The notes: generated from the sequence alone by a model not told the origin. Shown: positions 18,309 to 27,021, counted from the stretch's first letter. The stretch: DNA of 64,000 nt from PALSA-505 sp036502085 (GCA_036502085.1 DASXZD010000019.1:7007-71006); one strand, 5' to 3'. Made by a program: numbers and translations.

Positions 18309-18912
18309 TGGACTCTCCGAGATCGTCGCCGTCGAGCGCGTCGCCGTCGAGATCGGCACCGTCGAGGTCCGCCGCGCGATTGAACTCCACCTGAATCTGG
18401 CCGGGCCCGAGCTCGTCGTAGCCGAACTCACGCCGTTCGCCGTCGATCTCGAGGATGACCCCGGACGGGCCCGCCGACACGACCCTGCCTTCAAGGGCGA
18501 CGCAGTGGGGTGGAACCGTTCGGGATGATGATTGTGTGCCATCTCGGGGTGCGGCGGACCCGGCGGAACCGGATACGGCGGTGCGGACCAGCCGGCCGGA
18601 CGCCCGCCGCCAGTGCCGCGGCTCGGTGAGCGGGCGGTCCACGCCGGGCGAGGACACCTCGAGGGTGTAGGCGCCGGGGCCCATCGCGTCGCAGGCATCG
18701 ACCTCCGCGGCGACCGCGCGGCTGACCGTCGCGATGTCGTCCAGGCTCACGCCGTGCTCGGCGTCCACGATCACGCGCAGCAGGCTGCGCCGCCCGGCCC
18801 GACCGATTCGCACGGATTCCAGTTCAAGCCCGGCCGCGCTGACGACCGGCTCTAGCAGGCCGGCGAGACGCTCCGGGCGTGCCTCACCGTGACGGGAGCC
18901 ACCGCTCATCAT
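18298..18912 (-). CDS. rimP: ribosome maturation factor RimP
   Basis: Needed for 30S subunit maturation. The protein has the RimP N-terminal domain (GLLEPVVSAAGLELESVRIGRAGRRSLLRVIVD) and the signature SPGVDRPLTEPRHW. Its middle holds a Ser/Thr-rich insertion of about 30 residues, and the C-terminus repeats Asp-Gly-Asp units (DLDGADLDGDALDGDDLG), another small tandem expansion. Two ATGs (18912 and 18909) follow AGGAGGT; the second has the better 5-nt spacing, so the true start may be 18909. It is the first gene of the rimP-nusA-ylxR-infB operon. Confidence 0.94.
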   Translation of the reverse strand: MMSGGSRHGEARPERLAGLLEPVVSAAGLELESVRIGRAGRRSLLRVIVDAEHGVSLDDIATVSRAVAAEVDACDAMGPGAYTLEVSSPGVDRPLTEPRHWRRASGRLVRTAVSGSAGSAAPRDGTQSSSRTVPPHCVALEGRVVSAGPSGVILEIDGERREFGYDELGPGQIQVEFNRAADLDGADLDGDALDGDDLGESSGY

Positions 18913-19073
18913 GACCTCCTCGCCTGCTAGCTGTGCAGTTGTTCTGCCCTGTTAGCCTAGCCGCGGCGCGGCGAGGGTGGTGACGTTCCGCCGGCCAGGC
19001 ACTGAGTGCGTACGGGCGGCAACAGCCGCGTACGCTCGGTGACGACGACCCAGGAACTTCGGCGGGAGGCGGC

Positions 19074-19634
19074 GTGCCGGCAGATCCGAGCAGGCGCCGG
19101 ATGCTCGCGCTGACCGCGCTCGGCGCGGCGGGAGTCGCCGGCGCGGGTGGCTGCGGCCGGATCCGGCCCTGGTCCGCCCCGCCGACCCAGGCCCCCGACG
19201 TCGATGTGCTGGCCGGCGTGATCGCGGCGGAGCGTTCGATGATCTCCAGGTACCGGTCGGTGATCTCGGGCTTTCCCGGGCTCGGCCCGGCCCTCACGTC
19301 GCTGCTCCGCCAGCACGAGGAGCACCTGGCCCAGTTGCAGGGGCGGCTGGTCGTACCGCCCGGCAGCCCGTACCGCCCCAGCCCGTCACCATCGGGGGGC
19401 AGCCAGGCCCCGGCGGGGCTCCCGGCGACCGCGGCGGCCGCCCTGGCCTACCTGCGGGCCGCCGAGCGCGATGAGGCCGCCGCGCTGGTGCGGCGGCTGG
19501 CCACGGTCACGGTCACGCCGTCGCTGGCGCAGCTGATGGCGAGCATCGGCGCCTCGGAGGCCAGCCACGAGGCCGTCCTGGCGTCGGCCGCGCTGCTGCA
19601 CGCTCCGCACTCTGCCGGGGCGACCGCCCAGTGA
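19074..19634 (+). CDS. ferritin-like lipoprotein
   Basis: A 186-residue protein starting at GTG 19074 after GGGAGG. The N-terminus, SRRRMLALTALGAAGVAGAGGCGR, has a twin-Arg-like start, a hydrophobic stretch and a lipobox-like AGGC, so it is probably an exported lipoprotein. The mature part is helical with repeated acidic/His positions (AAERSMISRYR, LRQHEEHLAQLQ, RAAERDEAAALVRRL, GASEASHEAVL), as in ferritin-like four-helix bundles. It overlaps the next gene by 4 bp, and both lie divergently from rimP, a common actinobacterial arrangement. Metal binding is inferred only. Confidence 0.8.
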   Translation: MPADPSRRRMLALTALGAAGVAGAGGCGRIRPWSAPPTQAPDVDVLAGVIAAERSMISRYRSVISGFPGLGPALTSLLRQHEEHLAQLQGRLVVPPGSPYRPSPSPSGGSQAPAGLPATAAAALAYLRAAERDEAAALVRRLATVTVTPSLAQLMASIGASEASHEAVLASAALLHAPHSAGATAQ

Positions 19635-20110
19635 CCCAGGACAGCGCGCTGACCGCGGCGCTGCAGGCGGTGCTGGCCGCCGAGGACGCCGCGATATTCG
19701 GCTACGGCGTGGCCGGGGCCTACCTGGCCGGCACCAGGCAGGCGGCGGCCCGGGCGTGCTGGGACGATCACAAGTCGGCGCGGGACACGGTGACTGCCAT
19801 GCTGGCGGCGCGCGGCGCGCGGCCGGCCGCCGCGCAGGCCGCCTACCGGCTCCCCTTCGAGGTGCGGACGGCCGACCGCGCAGTCGCGCTCGCGGTGTAC
19901 CTCGAGGACGGGGTGACGACCGCCTACCTGGGCGTGGTGGCGGCCGGCGGCCCGGCGGCCCGGCAGTTCGGCGCGCTGGCCATGCAGCAGTGCGCCGTCA
20001 GGGCGGTCCGCTGGCGGGGGGCCAGCGTCGCGTTTCCCGGGATCCCGGCCGCGGGGCCGCGGTCGCCGCAACGGCCGGAACGGTCGCGCTCGGCGCCCCC
20101 GGCGGCCTGA
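19631..20110 (+). CDS. DUF4439 ferritin-like protein
   Basis: A 159-residue cytoplasmic helical protein with the DUF4439 pattern: ALQAVLAAEDAAIFGYGVAGAYL, then HKSARDTVTAMLAARG and YLEDGVTTAYLGVV. This family is ferritin-like and lies next to a ferritin-like lipoprotein upstream of rimP in many actinobacteria. The start codon overlaps the upstream stop (GTGA), so the two are co-translated and may act together. Function is unknown. The C-terminal 20 residues are Pro/Arg-rich. Confidence 0.85.
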   Translation: MTQDSALTAALQAVLAAEDAAIFGYGVAGAYLAGTRQAAARACWDDHKSARDTVTAMLAARGARPAAAQAAYRLPFEVRTADRAVALAVYLEDGVTTAYLGVVAAGGPAARQFGALAMQQCAVRAVRWRGASVAFPGIPAAGPRSPQRPERSRSAPPAA

Positions 20111-20252
20111 CCGAAAGCATCCCCCGGGTAAATTTTTCGTAACGGCCAGCTCGCCCGGCCGGCTGCACGACCAGTGCCTGGCGGGCGTCTCGCGGTCTTG
20201 CATCCCGCTCAATTGCGTGACGCACGACCACACGCCGAGTCCGGCGCGGAGG

Positions 20253-20555
20253 TTACTCGCGCGGCGCGAGGACCCGCGCGATCAAGGCGGCCGCCGCGTC
20301 AAGATCCTCGCTGACCCCGATCCGCTCCGCCCACGACCACCAGAACCACCAGACGCCGTCCTGGCTCCGCCCCGCGTAAATGTCCTCGGCCAGCGCCGTG
20401 GCGACCGGGTTTACCACGTGCAAGCTCGGGATACGCCCCTTCGGGGTCACCATCCGGGTGCGCAGCCCGCGCCGGGTGAGGGTCGTCGCCAGATCCTCAA
20501 GGTACGTACTCCCCTGCTGCGACGACTGGCAGCCTTGCTGCGCCCGCACCGTCAT
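20253..20555 (-). CDS. small hypothetical protein
   Basis: A 100-residue protein with no recognised domain. Visible features are a central IPSLHVVNPVATALAEDIYAG, an aromatic patch WWFWWSWAERIG and a short C-terminal helix ending LIARVLAPRE. Similar small proteins occur near XRE/DUF397 regulators in actinomycetes, so it may belong with the divergent regulator at 20870; that link is by position only. The ATG at 20555 has a weak ribosome binding site. Confidence 0.65.
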   Translation of the reverse strand: MTVRAQQGCQSSQQGSTYLEDLATTLTRRGLRTRMVTPKGRIPSLHVVNPVATALAEDIYAGRSQDGVWWFWWSWAERIGVSEDLDAAAALIARVLAPRE

Positions 20556-20869
20556 GTGAAGTCACCCCTGGTAGTCATACAAGCGCGTAGAGTGGTTGTT
20601 GTCTTCAGAATGACGCCGAGCCCTGAATGATGCAACATGCATTAGGTAATTCGCCTTAGGAAATCTGCGAAGCGTCAGGCCTGGCCGGCCGACCCCGGTC
20701 CAGCCGGGTCCTCAGCGGCAATCACGCGGCCGGCTAGACGGGTGCTCATCGCGTGGCCTGACTGAATATCAGGTCGCACCCGGCCTGCTGATGGCAGTGT
20801 GAGTCACGAGTCTGCTGGCAATTGTCGGACGTGAAGTAACGTCTGAGGCCATCGGACGGGAGGTGACAG
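20556..20869. other. divergent intergenic region, 314 bp
   Basis: No gene seen. It is less GC-rich than its surroundings (around 20630-20680) and should hold promoters for the small gene at 20253 and for the XRE regulator at 20870. It contains the regulator-type repeat at 20838 described separately. Confidence 0.5.
20829..20845 (+). promoter_or_regulatory. AACGTCTG operator upstream of xre
   Basis: GACGT-GAAGTA-ACGTC forms a short dyad ending in AACGTCTGAGG (from 20838), about 25-30 bp before ATG 20870. The same AACGTCTG core occurs three times upstream of the partner DUF397 gene, so it is a good candidate site for this regulator. Confidence 0.55.
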
Positions 20870-21724
20870 ATGGCGGGTGAGCACAGCCCCACCGTCCGGC
20901 GTCGGCGGCTGGCGGCCGAGCTTCGCGCGCTCCGGGAGGCGGCGAGGCTCACCTGCGAGGAAGTGGCCGAGCACCTGGAGTGCTCCGCCTCCAAGATCAG
21001 CCGGGTGGAGACGGGCCGGGTCTCGGTGTCCCCGCGGGACGTCCGCGACATGCTGGCGCTGTACGGGGTCGAAGGCCAGCGCAAGGACCACCTGGTGCAA
21101 TTGGCCAGGGAGTCGCGGCAGAAAGGCTGGTGGCACGCCTACAGCGACACGGTGCAGTCGAGCTTCGCCACCTACGTCGGGCTGGAGGACGCGGCCGCGG
21201 AGATCCGCGCCTACGAGGTGAACCTGGTGCCGGGGCTGCTGCAGACCGAGGATTACGCGCGCACCGTGATCAGCGCCGGCAACATGTCCGGCACCCAGGA
21301 TGACGTCGAGCGCCGGGTGGCGCTGCGGATGGCGCGCCAGCCCGGCCTGTTCGGCGACGACCCGCCTCAGCTGTGGGCCGTGCTCGACGAGGCGGTGCTG
21401 CACCGCACCGTGGGCGGCCGCGGGATGATGCGCCTGCAGCTCGACCACCTGCTCGATCTCGCCGCCATGCCGAACGTCGCCGTGCAGGTCATCCCGTTCG
21501 GCGCCGGCGCGCATCCCGGCATGGGCAAGCCGTTCGTCATCCTCGCCTTCCCCGAACGCGAGGACCCCGACGTCGTCTACCTTGAAGACCTCACCAGCAC
21601 CCTGTACCTCGAGGACGTCGACGAGATCGACAGATACAACATGCTCTTCAACCACCTGCGCGCCACCGCCCTCTCGTTCGAGGACTCGGCGGGGCTGATC
21701 ACCGCCGTGGCCAAGGGGCTGTAG
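20870..21724 (+). CDS. XRE-family regulator with DUF5753 domain
   Basis: A 284-residue regulator. An N-terminal HTH_31-type domain (RRRRLAAELRALREAARLTCEEVAEHL, then SASKISRVETGRVSVSPRDV) is followed by a DUF5753 domain from about residue 100, with the conserved motifs GLEDAAAEIRAYE, VPGLLQTEDYAR, DEAVLHR and PDVVYLEDLTSTLYLE. A strong GGGAGGTG sets the start. Such proteins pair with small DUF397 proteins and often affect development or antibiotic production in Streptomyces. The partner follows at 21850, with three copies of an AAACGTCTGC-like repeat between them. Confidence 0.93.
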   Translation: MAGEHSPTVRRRRLAAELRALREAARLTCEEVAEHLECSASKISRVETGRVSVSPRDVRDMLALYGVEGQRKDHLVQLARESRQKGWWHAYSDTVQSSFATYVGLEDAAAEIRAYEVNLVPGLLQTEDYARTVISAGNMSGTQDDVERRVALRMARQPGLFGDDPPQLWAVLDEAVLHRTVGGRGMMRLQLDHLLDLAAMPNVAVQVIPFGAGAHPGMGKPFVILAFPEREDPDVVYLEDLTSTLYLEDVDEIDRYNMLFNHLRATALSFEDSAGLITAVAKGL

Positions 21725-21733
21725 CCATCCGGG

Positions 21734-21809
21734 AAACGTCTGCGGGAAGGAACATGCGCTACCAAACAAACGTCTGCCTGGGAGGCGTCGCCGTTCGGCA
21801 ATCGTCTGC
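21734..21809 (+). promoter_or_regulatory. three direct repeats of AAACGTCTGC, likely operator
   Basis: AAACGTCTGC occurs at 21734-21743 and 21768-21777, and AATCGTCTGC at 21800-21809, spaced 34 and 32 bp (about three helical turns). They fill the gap between the XRE gene and the DUF397 gene. A fourth core copy lies upstream of the XRE gene at 20838. The spacing on one DNA face suggests cooperative binding by the XRE protein. Confidence 0.65.
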
Positions 21810-21849
21810 CCGGCGGCGAGGTGTGGCCATCTAACGGAGGAGTGAGGAT

Positions 21850-22050
21850 ATGCCGGTATTCGATCTTGCCCGGGCCGCTTGGCGGAAGAGCTCACACAGC
21901 GGCGGTTACGAGGGAGGCAGCAACTGCGTCGAGGTGACCAGCACGGATGACGTGATCGCCGTCCGGGACTCCAAGAATCCCGGCCGCGGCGCGCTGATCT
22001 TCGCCGCGGGCGAGTGGCGCGCGTTCCTGGCCGGCATCAAGGAAAGTTAA
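21850..22050 (+). CDS. DUF397 family protein
   Basis: A 66-residue protein with the typical DUF397 pattern: ARAAWRKSSHSGGYEGGSNCVEV, then IAVRDSKNPGRGALIFAAGEWRAFLAGI. Members are the partners of XRE/DUF5753 regulators; BldB of Streptomyces belongs to this family. It follows its regulator by 125 bp and has its own GGAGGAGTGAGG ribosome binding region. It probably modulates the upstream XRE protein. Confidence 0.93.
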   Translation: MPVFDLARAAWRKSSHSGGYEGGSNCVEVTSTDDVIAVRDSKNPGRGALIFAAGEWRAFLAGIKES

Positions 22051-22152
22051 ATTCGCTTTTCCTTAACGGTGCGCGGCGAGTCCCCTGGCTCGCAGGCGGG
22101 CCGGTTCGCGGGCAGGCCGATCAGCTGACGGTCAACGGTTCGGCGGGCTGGG

Positions 22153-22194
22153 CCAGTGCCGGCTAGCCCAGTGCCGGCTAGCCCAGTGCCGGCG
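22153..22194 (-). repeat. 15-bp tandem repeat across the helicase stop codon
   Basis: CCAGTGCCGGCTAGC is repeated at 22153-22167 and 22168-22182, with a partial third copy to 22194. The stop codon of the gene ending at 22178 lies inside the repeat, so copy-number change could alter the C-terminus or the 3' UTR. Confidence 0.85.
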
Positions 22195-24415
22195 GGAGCG
22201 GCTGCGCGTGCAGGACCGTCAGCCGGGACACCGCTCGGGTGAGCGCGACGTATAGGCGCTGCAGGCCGCGCTGGCTGGCGGCCGCGATGCTGGCGGGTTC
22301 GACCACGATGACCTGATCGAATTCGAGGCCCTTGGCCAGGGTGGCCGGGACCACGGTGATCCGATCTTCGGTCTGGACGGCGTCCAGCACGGCGTGCTCC
22401 AGCCCGGCCGCGTGCAGCGCCCTGGACAGCGCGGCCACCTGCTCGTCGGCCGCGATGACGGCGACCGTGCCCGGTCGCGTGGTCGCGTCCCGGCAGGCAT
22501 CGCGCAGCGCGGCGTCGAGCCCTTCGGCGCTGGCCGGCACGATGTGCAGCGCGCCTGGATCCTGCCGCAGCGAGAGCGGCCGCGACAGGCCGGGCGCGAT
22601 CTGGCCGAGCAGCCGGGCGGCGTAGTCGAGGATCTGCCGGGGCACCCGGTAGCCCACGTCCAGCACGCGCAGGCTCGCGTCGGCCTTGCCGAGGTGACCG
22701 AGCAGCTCGGGCCAGCTCGCGGTGGCGCACGGGCTGGTGCCCTGGGCCACGTCGCCGAGCACGGTCGCCGAGCCGGTCTCGCACCGGCGGCCGATGGCGC
22801 GGCACTCCATCGGCGAGAGATCCTGCGCCTCGTCCACGACCACGTGCGCGACGCTCGCCGTCCGCTCGATCAGGCCGGCCGCCTCGTCGATCAGCACCAG
22901 GTCGGCGGCCGACCAGCGGGCCGACCGCGGCCCCCGGCGGGCTGCGGCCCAGGCGATGACGCGCTGCTCGGCTTCGTCGAGGACGCCCGCGGCCGCGGCC
23001 GCCAGCTGCCCCGGGTCGGACAGCAGGCCGTGCACCAGCCGGACCGGGTCGGCCTTCGGCCAGATCGCGTCCACCGCCGCCTTGACCTGCCGGGTGCGCC
23101 TGACCGCCTCATGCGTCCGGTCGTCGCAGGTCTCCCCCGCCGCTTCCATCCTGGTCAGCACCACGTGCGCGATCCGGTGCGCGAGCATCTCGCGGCCGGC
23201 GCCGTAGCGGACGCCGCGGTCGCGCAGCTCGGCGACCAGATCGGCCAACTCGCGAACGGGCACCCGCCAGCGGCGCGAGCCGCGGGCCAGCATGATCGCC
23301 TCGGCGGGCTCGGCGAGGCGGGCCCACAACGCCCGGCGCAGCACCTCCGCCATCCGCGCGTCGCCCTTGATCCGCGCCGCGCCCTCGCCGTCCTGGCCGC
23401 GGACCGGCAGGCCGGTGGCCGATGCGACCAGATCGGCCATCGTGACCTGGCTCACCTGTGTCTCGCCGAGGGCAGGCAGCACGTTGCGGATGTAGGAGAG
23501 GAAGGCACGGTTCGGGCCGATGACGAGCACGCCGCGGCGGCCCATCCGCTCCCGGTACGCGTACAGCAGGTAGGCGATCCGGTGCAGCCCGACCGCGGTC
23601 TTGCCGGTGCCGGGCGCCCCCTGGACGCAGATGCTCTGCTCGGCGCCGGCCCGCACGATGTCATCCTGGTCGGGCTGGATGGTGGCCACGATGTCGCGCA
23701 TCGGCCCCGACCGCGGCCGCTCGATCTCGTCCAGCAGGATGCGGCTGACCCGCCCGTCGCCCGGCGCTGCGGCCGACTTCCCGGCGACGGCGGGCCCGGC
23801 CCCGCCCGGCTCGGCCAGGGCCGTCGACAGCCCGGCCGGGGCGGCCAGATCTTCGTCCTCGTAGGCGGTGAGCTCGCCGCCGGAGAAGCCGAACCGGCGG
23901 CGCCGGTCCAGCCCCATCGGCTCGGCCCGGCTGGCCCGGTAGAACGGCCGGGACACCGGCGCCCGCCAGTCGATCACGACCGGGTGCCCGCCGGGGTCGT
24001 GAACGTGCCGCCGCCCGATGTAGAACCGCTCGCCGCCGGAGTCACCGGCCTGCTGCGCGGCGGGATCTTCCTCCCAGGGCGAGTACCGGTAGTCGAGCCG
24101 GCCGAAGAACAGCGGCGTGTCGGGCAGGTCGACGAGCGCCTCGGCGCGCCGGTACAGGTCGGCCTTCAGGTACTCCTCGGACACCCGGTCCCCGCCGAGC
24201 GCGTTGAGCGAGAGCACGTCCTCGCGCATCAGCCTGAGGAACCTGCGGGAACGGGCCAGATGGTCCCGCTCGGCGGTGATCACCGGGTCGGCTGGCGCCT
24301 GGTCGGCGGCCACCGGGTCGCTCGCCTCGGGGTCGCCCGTCTCGGGGCTGGCCGCCGGCCGGGGGTCGGAATCGGTTTGGGCGGGCTCCTCGTCTGTGCG
24401 GCTGCTGGCGGGCAT
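22178..24415 (-). CDS. HelD/HelR-type RNA polymerase recycling ATPase
   Basis: A 745-residue UvrD-like superfamily 1 ATPase. The N-terminal helices (DHLARSRRFLRLMREDV and FGRLDYRYS...FYIGRRHV...VIDWRAPVSRPFYRAS) are typical of HelD proteins, which insert into RNA polymerase channels rather than unwinding DNA. Walker A is QGAPGTGKTAVGLHR near residue 270, Walker B is VVDEAQDLSP, and motif VI-like YVALTRAVSRL is near the end. Family members release stalled polymerase, and the HelR branch gives rifamycin tolerance. I looked upstream for the rifamycin-associated element and did not find it; two imperfect direct repeats lie there instead. The first 40 residues are an acidic low-complexity tail. 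Confidence 0.9.
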   Translation of the reverse strand: MPASSRTDEEPAQTDSDPRPAASPETGDPEASDPVAADQAPADPVITAERDHLARSRRFLRLMREDVLSLNALGGDRVSEEYLKADLYRRAEALVDLPDTPLFFGRLDYRYSPWEEDPAAQQAGDSGGERFYIGRRHVHDPGGHPVVIDWRAPVSRPFYRASRAEPMGLDRRRRFGFSGGELTAYEDEDLAAPAGLSTALAEPGGAGPAVAGKSAAAPGDGRVSRILLDEIERPRSGPMRDIVATIQPDQDDIVRAGAEQSICVQGAPGTGKTAVGLHRIAYLLYAYRERMGRRGVLVIGPNRAFLSYIRNVLPALGETQVSQVTMADLVASATGLPVRGQDGEGAARIKGDARMAEVLRRALWARLAEPAEAIMLARGSRRWRVPVRELADLVAELRDRGVRYGAGREMLAHRIAHVVLTRMEAAGETCDDRTHEAVRRTRQVKAAVDAIWPKADPVRLVHGLLSDPGQLAAAAAGVLDEAEQRVIAWAAARRGPRSARWSAADLVLIDEAAGLIERTASVAHVVVDEAQDLSPMECRAIGRRCETGSATVLGDVAQGTSPCATASWPELLGHLGKADASLRVLDVGYRVPRQILDYAARLLGQIAPGLSRPLSLRQDPGALHIVPASAEGLDAALRDACRDATTRPGTVAVIAADEQVAALSRALHAAGLEHAVLDAVQTEDRITVVPATLAKGLEFDQVIVVEPASIAAASQRGLQRLYVALTRAVSRLTVLHAQPLPPALG

Positions 24416-24511
24416 GGCTCATCTCCTCGATGGCGTCGGGGTTATGGCAGAGGGTGCAGCAGCTTAGCAACCGGTAACCGCCAGGTCGCCTGGTTTTCTC
24501 CTGCGGGTGAT

Positions 24512-24570
24512 CAACGTCGCTGCTGGATTGGTGTTGCTCTATAACCGTCGCTGTCACATTGGTGTTGTTC
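24512..24570 (-). promoter_or_regulatory. imperfect direct repeats upstream of HelD-like gene
   Basis: On the plus strand, GTCGCTG-N4-ATTGGTGTTG-N-TC occurs at about 24515-24539 and 24546-24570, roughly 30 bp apart. It lies about 100-155 bp before the start at 24415, a natural place for a promoter or operator. On the coding strand the units read like GCAACACCAAT followed by CAGCGAC. Confidence 0.5.
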
Positions 24571-24636
24571 CGGGCGCGCCCGCGCGGGCTGGACCTGGCC
24601 GTTCATCGACGGGGGAAGGGGATCCGCGCTGGTTCG

Positions 24637-25914
24637 TCAGGCCGGGGTGACGACGTACTGGCGCAGGCAGAGGTCGGCGAAGGTGACCGGCCCGCGCGGG
24701 CCGGGCACGTGATCGACGTTGATGCCGGTCTCGGGCACGCCGCGGAGCTTGAAGCCGTCCAGCAGCCGCGTGCTCACGTTCCAGAACGCGCCGGTTCCCC
24801 GGTAGGCGTCGAGGAACTGCCGCGCGGCGGCCGGATCCGCGGTGACGATCGCCGCGGCCAGACCGGAGGTCTCGGTGTTCGCCAGGCTGGCCGCGGCGGC
24901 CGGGCCGGCCACCGGGGCGATCGTCACCGTGGCCTCGCGGCTGGCGTCGAGCGCCCACTCGTGCCCGAGCGGGTGATCGTGCGGCGGCAACGACGCGGCG
25001 ACGTCCCTGGCCGCCAGCGCGCCGAGGGCGACCGGCAGCAGCTCGTCCCAGACGGCGGAGCAGATCAGCAGCAGGTTCAGCCGGTTGCAGACGCCGAGCC
25101 GGTCCAGGCTTTCGATGATCAGCACGCTGGCCTCGGCGGGCCCGGCCGCGCGGTCGAGGTAGAGCACGCCGCCGCCGTCCGCGTGCGCCAGCGTGCGGAC
25201 GCCGCAGCGGGCGGCTTCGGCGGCGAGCGCCCTGGTAGTCTCGCCGCTGCCGCGCAGGATGACCAGCGGGATCAGGCCGGGCTGGCGGACCAGTTCGGTC
25301 GCCGCGGCATGGTCTGCGGTGCGGACTAGCTGCAGCGCGTCCGGGCTGATCCCCGCGCCTTCCAGAGCCGGCGAGATCGCGTGATCGAACAGTGCGGCGG
25401 CCGAGGCGAGCGCCGCCCCGCCAGTGCGCAGCACGCCCGCGTTGCGCGACTTGAGCAGCTGCGACGCGACGTCGACCGTGACGGCGGGGCGAGCCTCGAA
25501 GTTCGCACCGACCACGCCGATGGGAATCCGTCGCTCCGCCAGCCGCAGCCCGCCGGGCAGCTCGCTCAGGGGGGCTTCGTTCGGAGGAAAATTAATTTTT
25601 GCTAGGCGGTCAAGCTGGCTCGCGGTAGCGGCGAGCCGGCCGGCGTCGAGCCTGAGCCGGTCCAGCAGCCCGCGGCCGAGTCCTTGCTCCGCGCCGCGGG
25701 CCATGTCGGCGGCGTTGGCCGCAAGGACGGGCCCGCCCTGCTCGGTCAGCAGGCCGGCCATCCGGCGCAGCGCGTCATCGATGACCGCGTCCGGTGCCGC
25801 GGCCAGGCTGGCCGCACCCTGCCCGGCGGCCTGGCCGCACCTCACGACCGCCCTTCGGGCGGCCGTCTGCCGGGTGACCGTTTGTCGGGCGGCCGGCTCC
25901 CCCAGGTGATTCAT
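24637..25914 (-). CDS. proA: glutamate-5-semialdehyde dehydrogenase (gamma-glutamyl phosphate reductase)
   Basis: The second step of proline synthesis, reducing gamma-glutamyl phosphate with NADPH. The 425-residue protein shows family landmarks: RIPIGVVGANFEARPAVTVDVA, LKSRNAGVLRTGGAA, the catalytic-Cys region CNRLNLLLICS, and FWNVSTRLLDGFKL near the end. The family pattern around the active site is CNALETLL-like, so the Cys of VCNRLN is the likely nucleophile. It lies alone; proB is not in the window. An A/T-rich patch with unusual codons (25578-25605, encoding AKINFPP) stands out from an otherwise GC-rich gene. Confidence 0.92.
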   Translation of the reverse strand: MNHLGEPAARQTVTRQTAARRAVVRCGQAAGQGAASLAAAPDAVIDDALRRMAGLLTEQGGPVLAANAADMARGAEQGLGRGLLDRLRLDAGRLAATASQLDRLAKINFPPNEAPLSELPGGLRLAERRIPIGVVGANFEARPAVTVDVASQLLKSRNAGVLRTGGAALASAAALFDHAISPALEGAGISPDALQLVRTADHAAATELVRQPGLIPLVILRGSGETTRALAAEAARCGVRTLAHADGGGVLYLDRAAGPAEASVLIIESLDRLGVCNRLNLLLICSAVWDELLPVALGALAARDVAASLPPHDHPLGHEWALDASREATVTIAPVAGPAAAASLANTETSGLAAAIVTADPAAARQFLDAYRGTGAFWNVSTRLLDGFKLRGVPETGINVDHVPGPRGPVTFADLCLRQYVVTPA

Positions 25915-25936
25915 GGCATGAGGCTAGCGGAACGCC

Positions 25937-26908
25937 TCACCACTCCCAGTAGAAGCCGACGACGGTCTTCTCGACGACGCGCATGTACCGGTGGACCGAA
26001 TGCTGGCTGTCGAGCGTGACCGCCTCTTTGCCGATTACATCGCCGTCCATGCCGTTCCAGACGGCCCACCAGACGCCGCGCGGCAGCTGATCCGGATGAA
26101 ATTCGACCCTGATGTCATAATTCTCCGCGCGCCTCATCATGGCGCGGCGGTACTGGCGGTCCCGCTCGTTGGCCCGGTCGTCGAGATAGTGATACGTGGT
26201 CCAGTATTCGAGAGTCAGCGTCTCGCCGAGCGTCAGCGTCTTCGCCAGCAGGATGTCGGTGCTGTATATGCTCTTTTCGATCTGGTGGAGATAACCGGAA
26301 ACGCCTTTGCAGCCCTGCCCGACCTCGAGCGTCAGCACGTCGGTGTCGTGCATGAACGGGATGCGGTCCACGCCGTCGGCAATGGCCTCGATCACCCTCA
26401 TCGTGCGGACCCGCAGGGCCAGGCCGCCGGCGCCGAGGGTGACGTGATCGTGCAGCGCAACAGTCTCGTACGCGGGCGTGCCGAGGCTTCCGGTCAGCAT
26501 GGCCGTGGCTTCCGGGCGCATCGCCCGCGGGCCGGACAGGACACTGATCCGGTCCGATCCCGCCCACAGCCGACGCAGCCGCTGCGCCTCGGCGTCGCTG
26601 AAGCCGAATGCCTCCACGAACAGCGACAGCGTCGCGCTGCTCAGCATCTTGCCGGACATCGCCCGCAGCACGGTGTCCTTGAGCTGGCGGGCCAGCAGGT
26701 CGGTGTCGCCTTCGGCGCGCGGGTGACTCCACCGGTAGCGGGCGAGCACTTCGGCCACGGCGAGCTGATTAACCCGCCCCGGCCTGCTCCGTTCGGCGTA
26801 CTGCTCCCAGCGCCGGCGGTACCGGCCCGGCCGGAGCAGCAGTTCGCGGAGATAGGTCGCAGCGGCCTGACGGTACGCGTCCTGTGTCGTATCGGTCACT
26901 GACTTCAA
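25937..26908 (-). CDS. hypothetical protein with helical N-terminal domain
   Basis: A 323-residue protein I do not recognise. The N-terminal third is helical and Arg-rich (AYRQAAATYLRELLLRPGRYRRR), and contains LLARQLKDTVLRAMSGKMLS followed by LFVEAFGFSDAEAQRLRRLW, which is reminiscent of the helical part of XRE-like regulators. The C-terminal 180 residues are beta-rich, with repeated TLTLGETLTLEYWTTYHY and FHPDQLPRGVWWAVWNGMDG patterns. There is no signal peptide or membrane helix. Codon use is less GC-biased than in adjacent proA. A perfect 17-bp tandem duplication lies upstream at 27022. Confidence 0.7.
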   Translation of the reverse strand: MKSVTDTTQDAYRQAAATYLRELLLRPGRYRRRWEQYAERSRPGRVNQLAVAEVLARYRWSHPRAEGDTDLLARQLKDTVLRAMSGKMLSSATLSLFVEAFGFSDAEAQRLRRLWAGSDRISVLSGPRAMRPEATAMLTGSLGTPAYETVALHDHVTLGAGGLALRVRTMRVIEAIADGVDRIPFMHDTDVLTLEVGQGCKGVSGYLHQIEKSIYSTDILLAKTLTLGETLTLEYWTTYHYLDDRANERDRQYRRAMMRRAENYDIRVEFHPDQLPRGVWWAVWNGMDGDVIGKEAVTLDSQHSVHRYMRVVEKTVVGFYWEW

Positions 26909-27021
26909 TTGCCTACCTGTGCGACCTTTATGCGATATACCGCTACCATGCTACGGCGTTAGCCCCCGGCTGTGCGCAAAAGATCTGAACCACGGGCGAA
27001 TTGCCGGGCGGACAGGACAGA

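Noticed and set aside
24416..24636. Rifamycin-associated element upstream of the HelD-like gene
   Set aside because: I looked for the GGGGCTTGC/GCAAGCCCC-type dyad and did not find it; only direct repeats are present.
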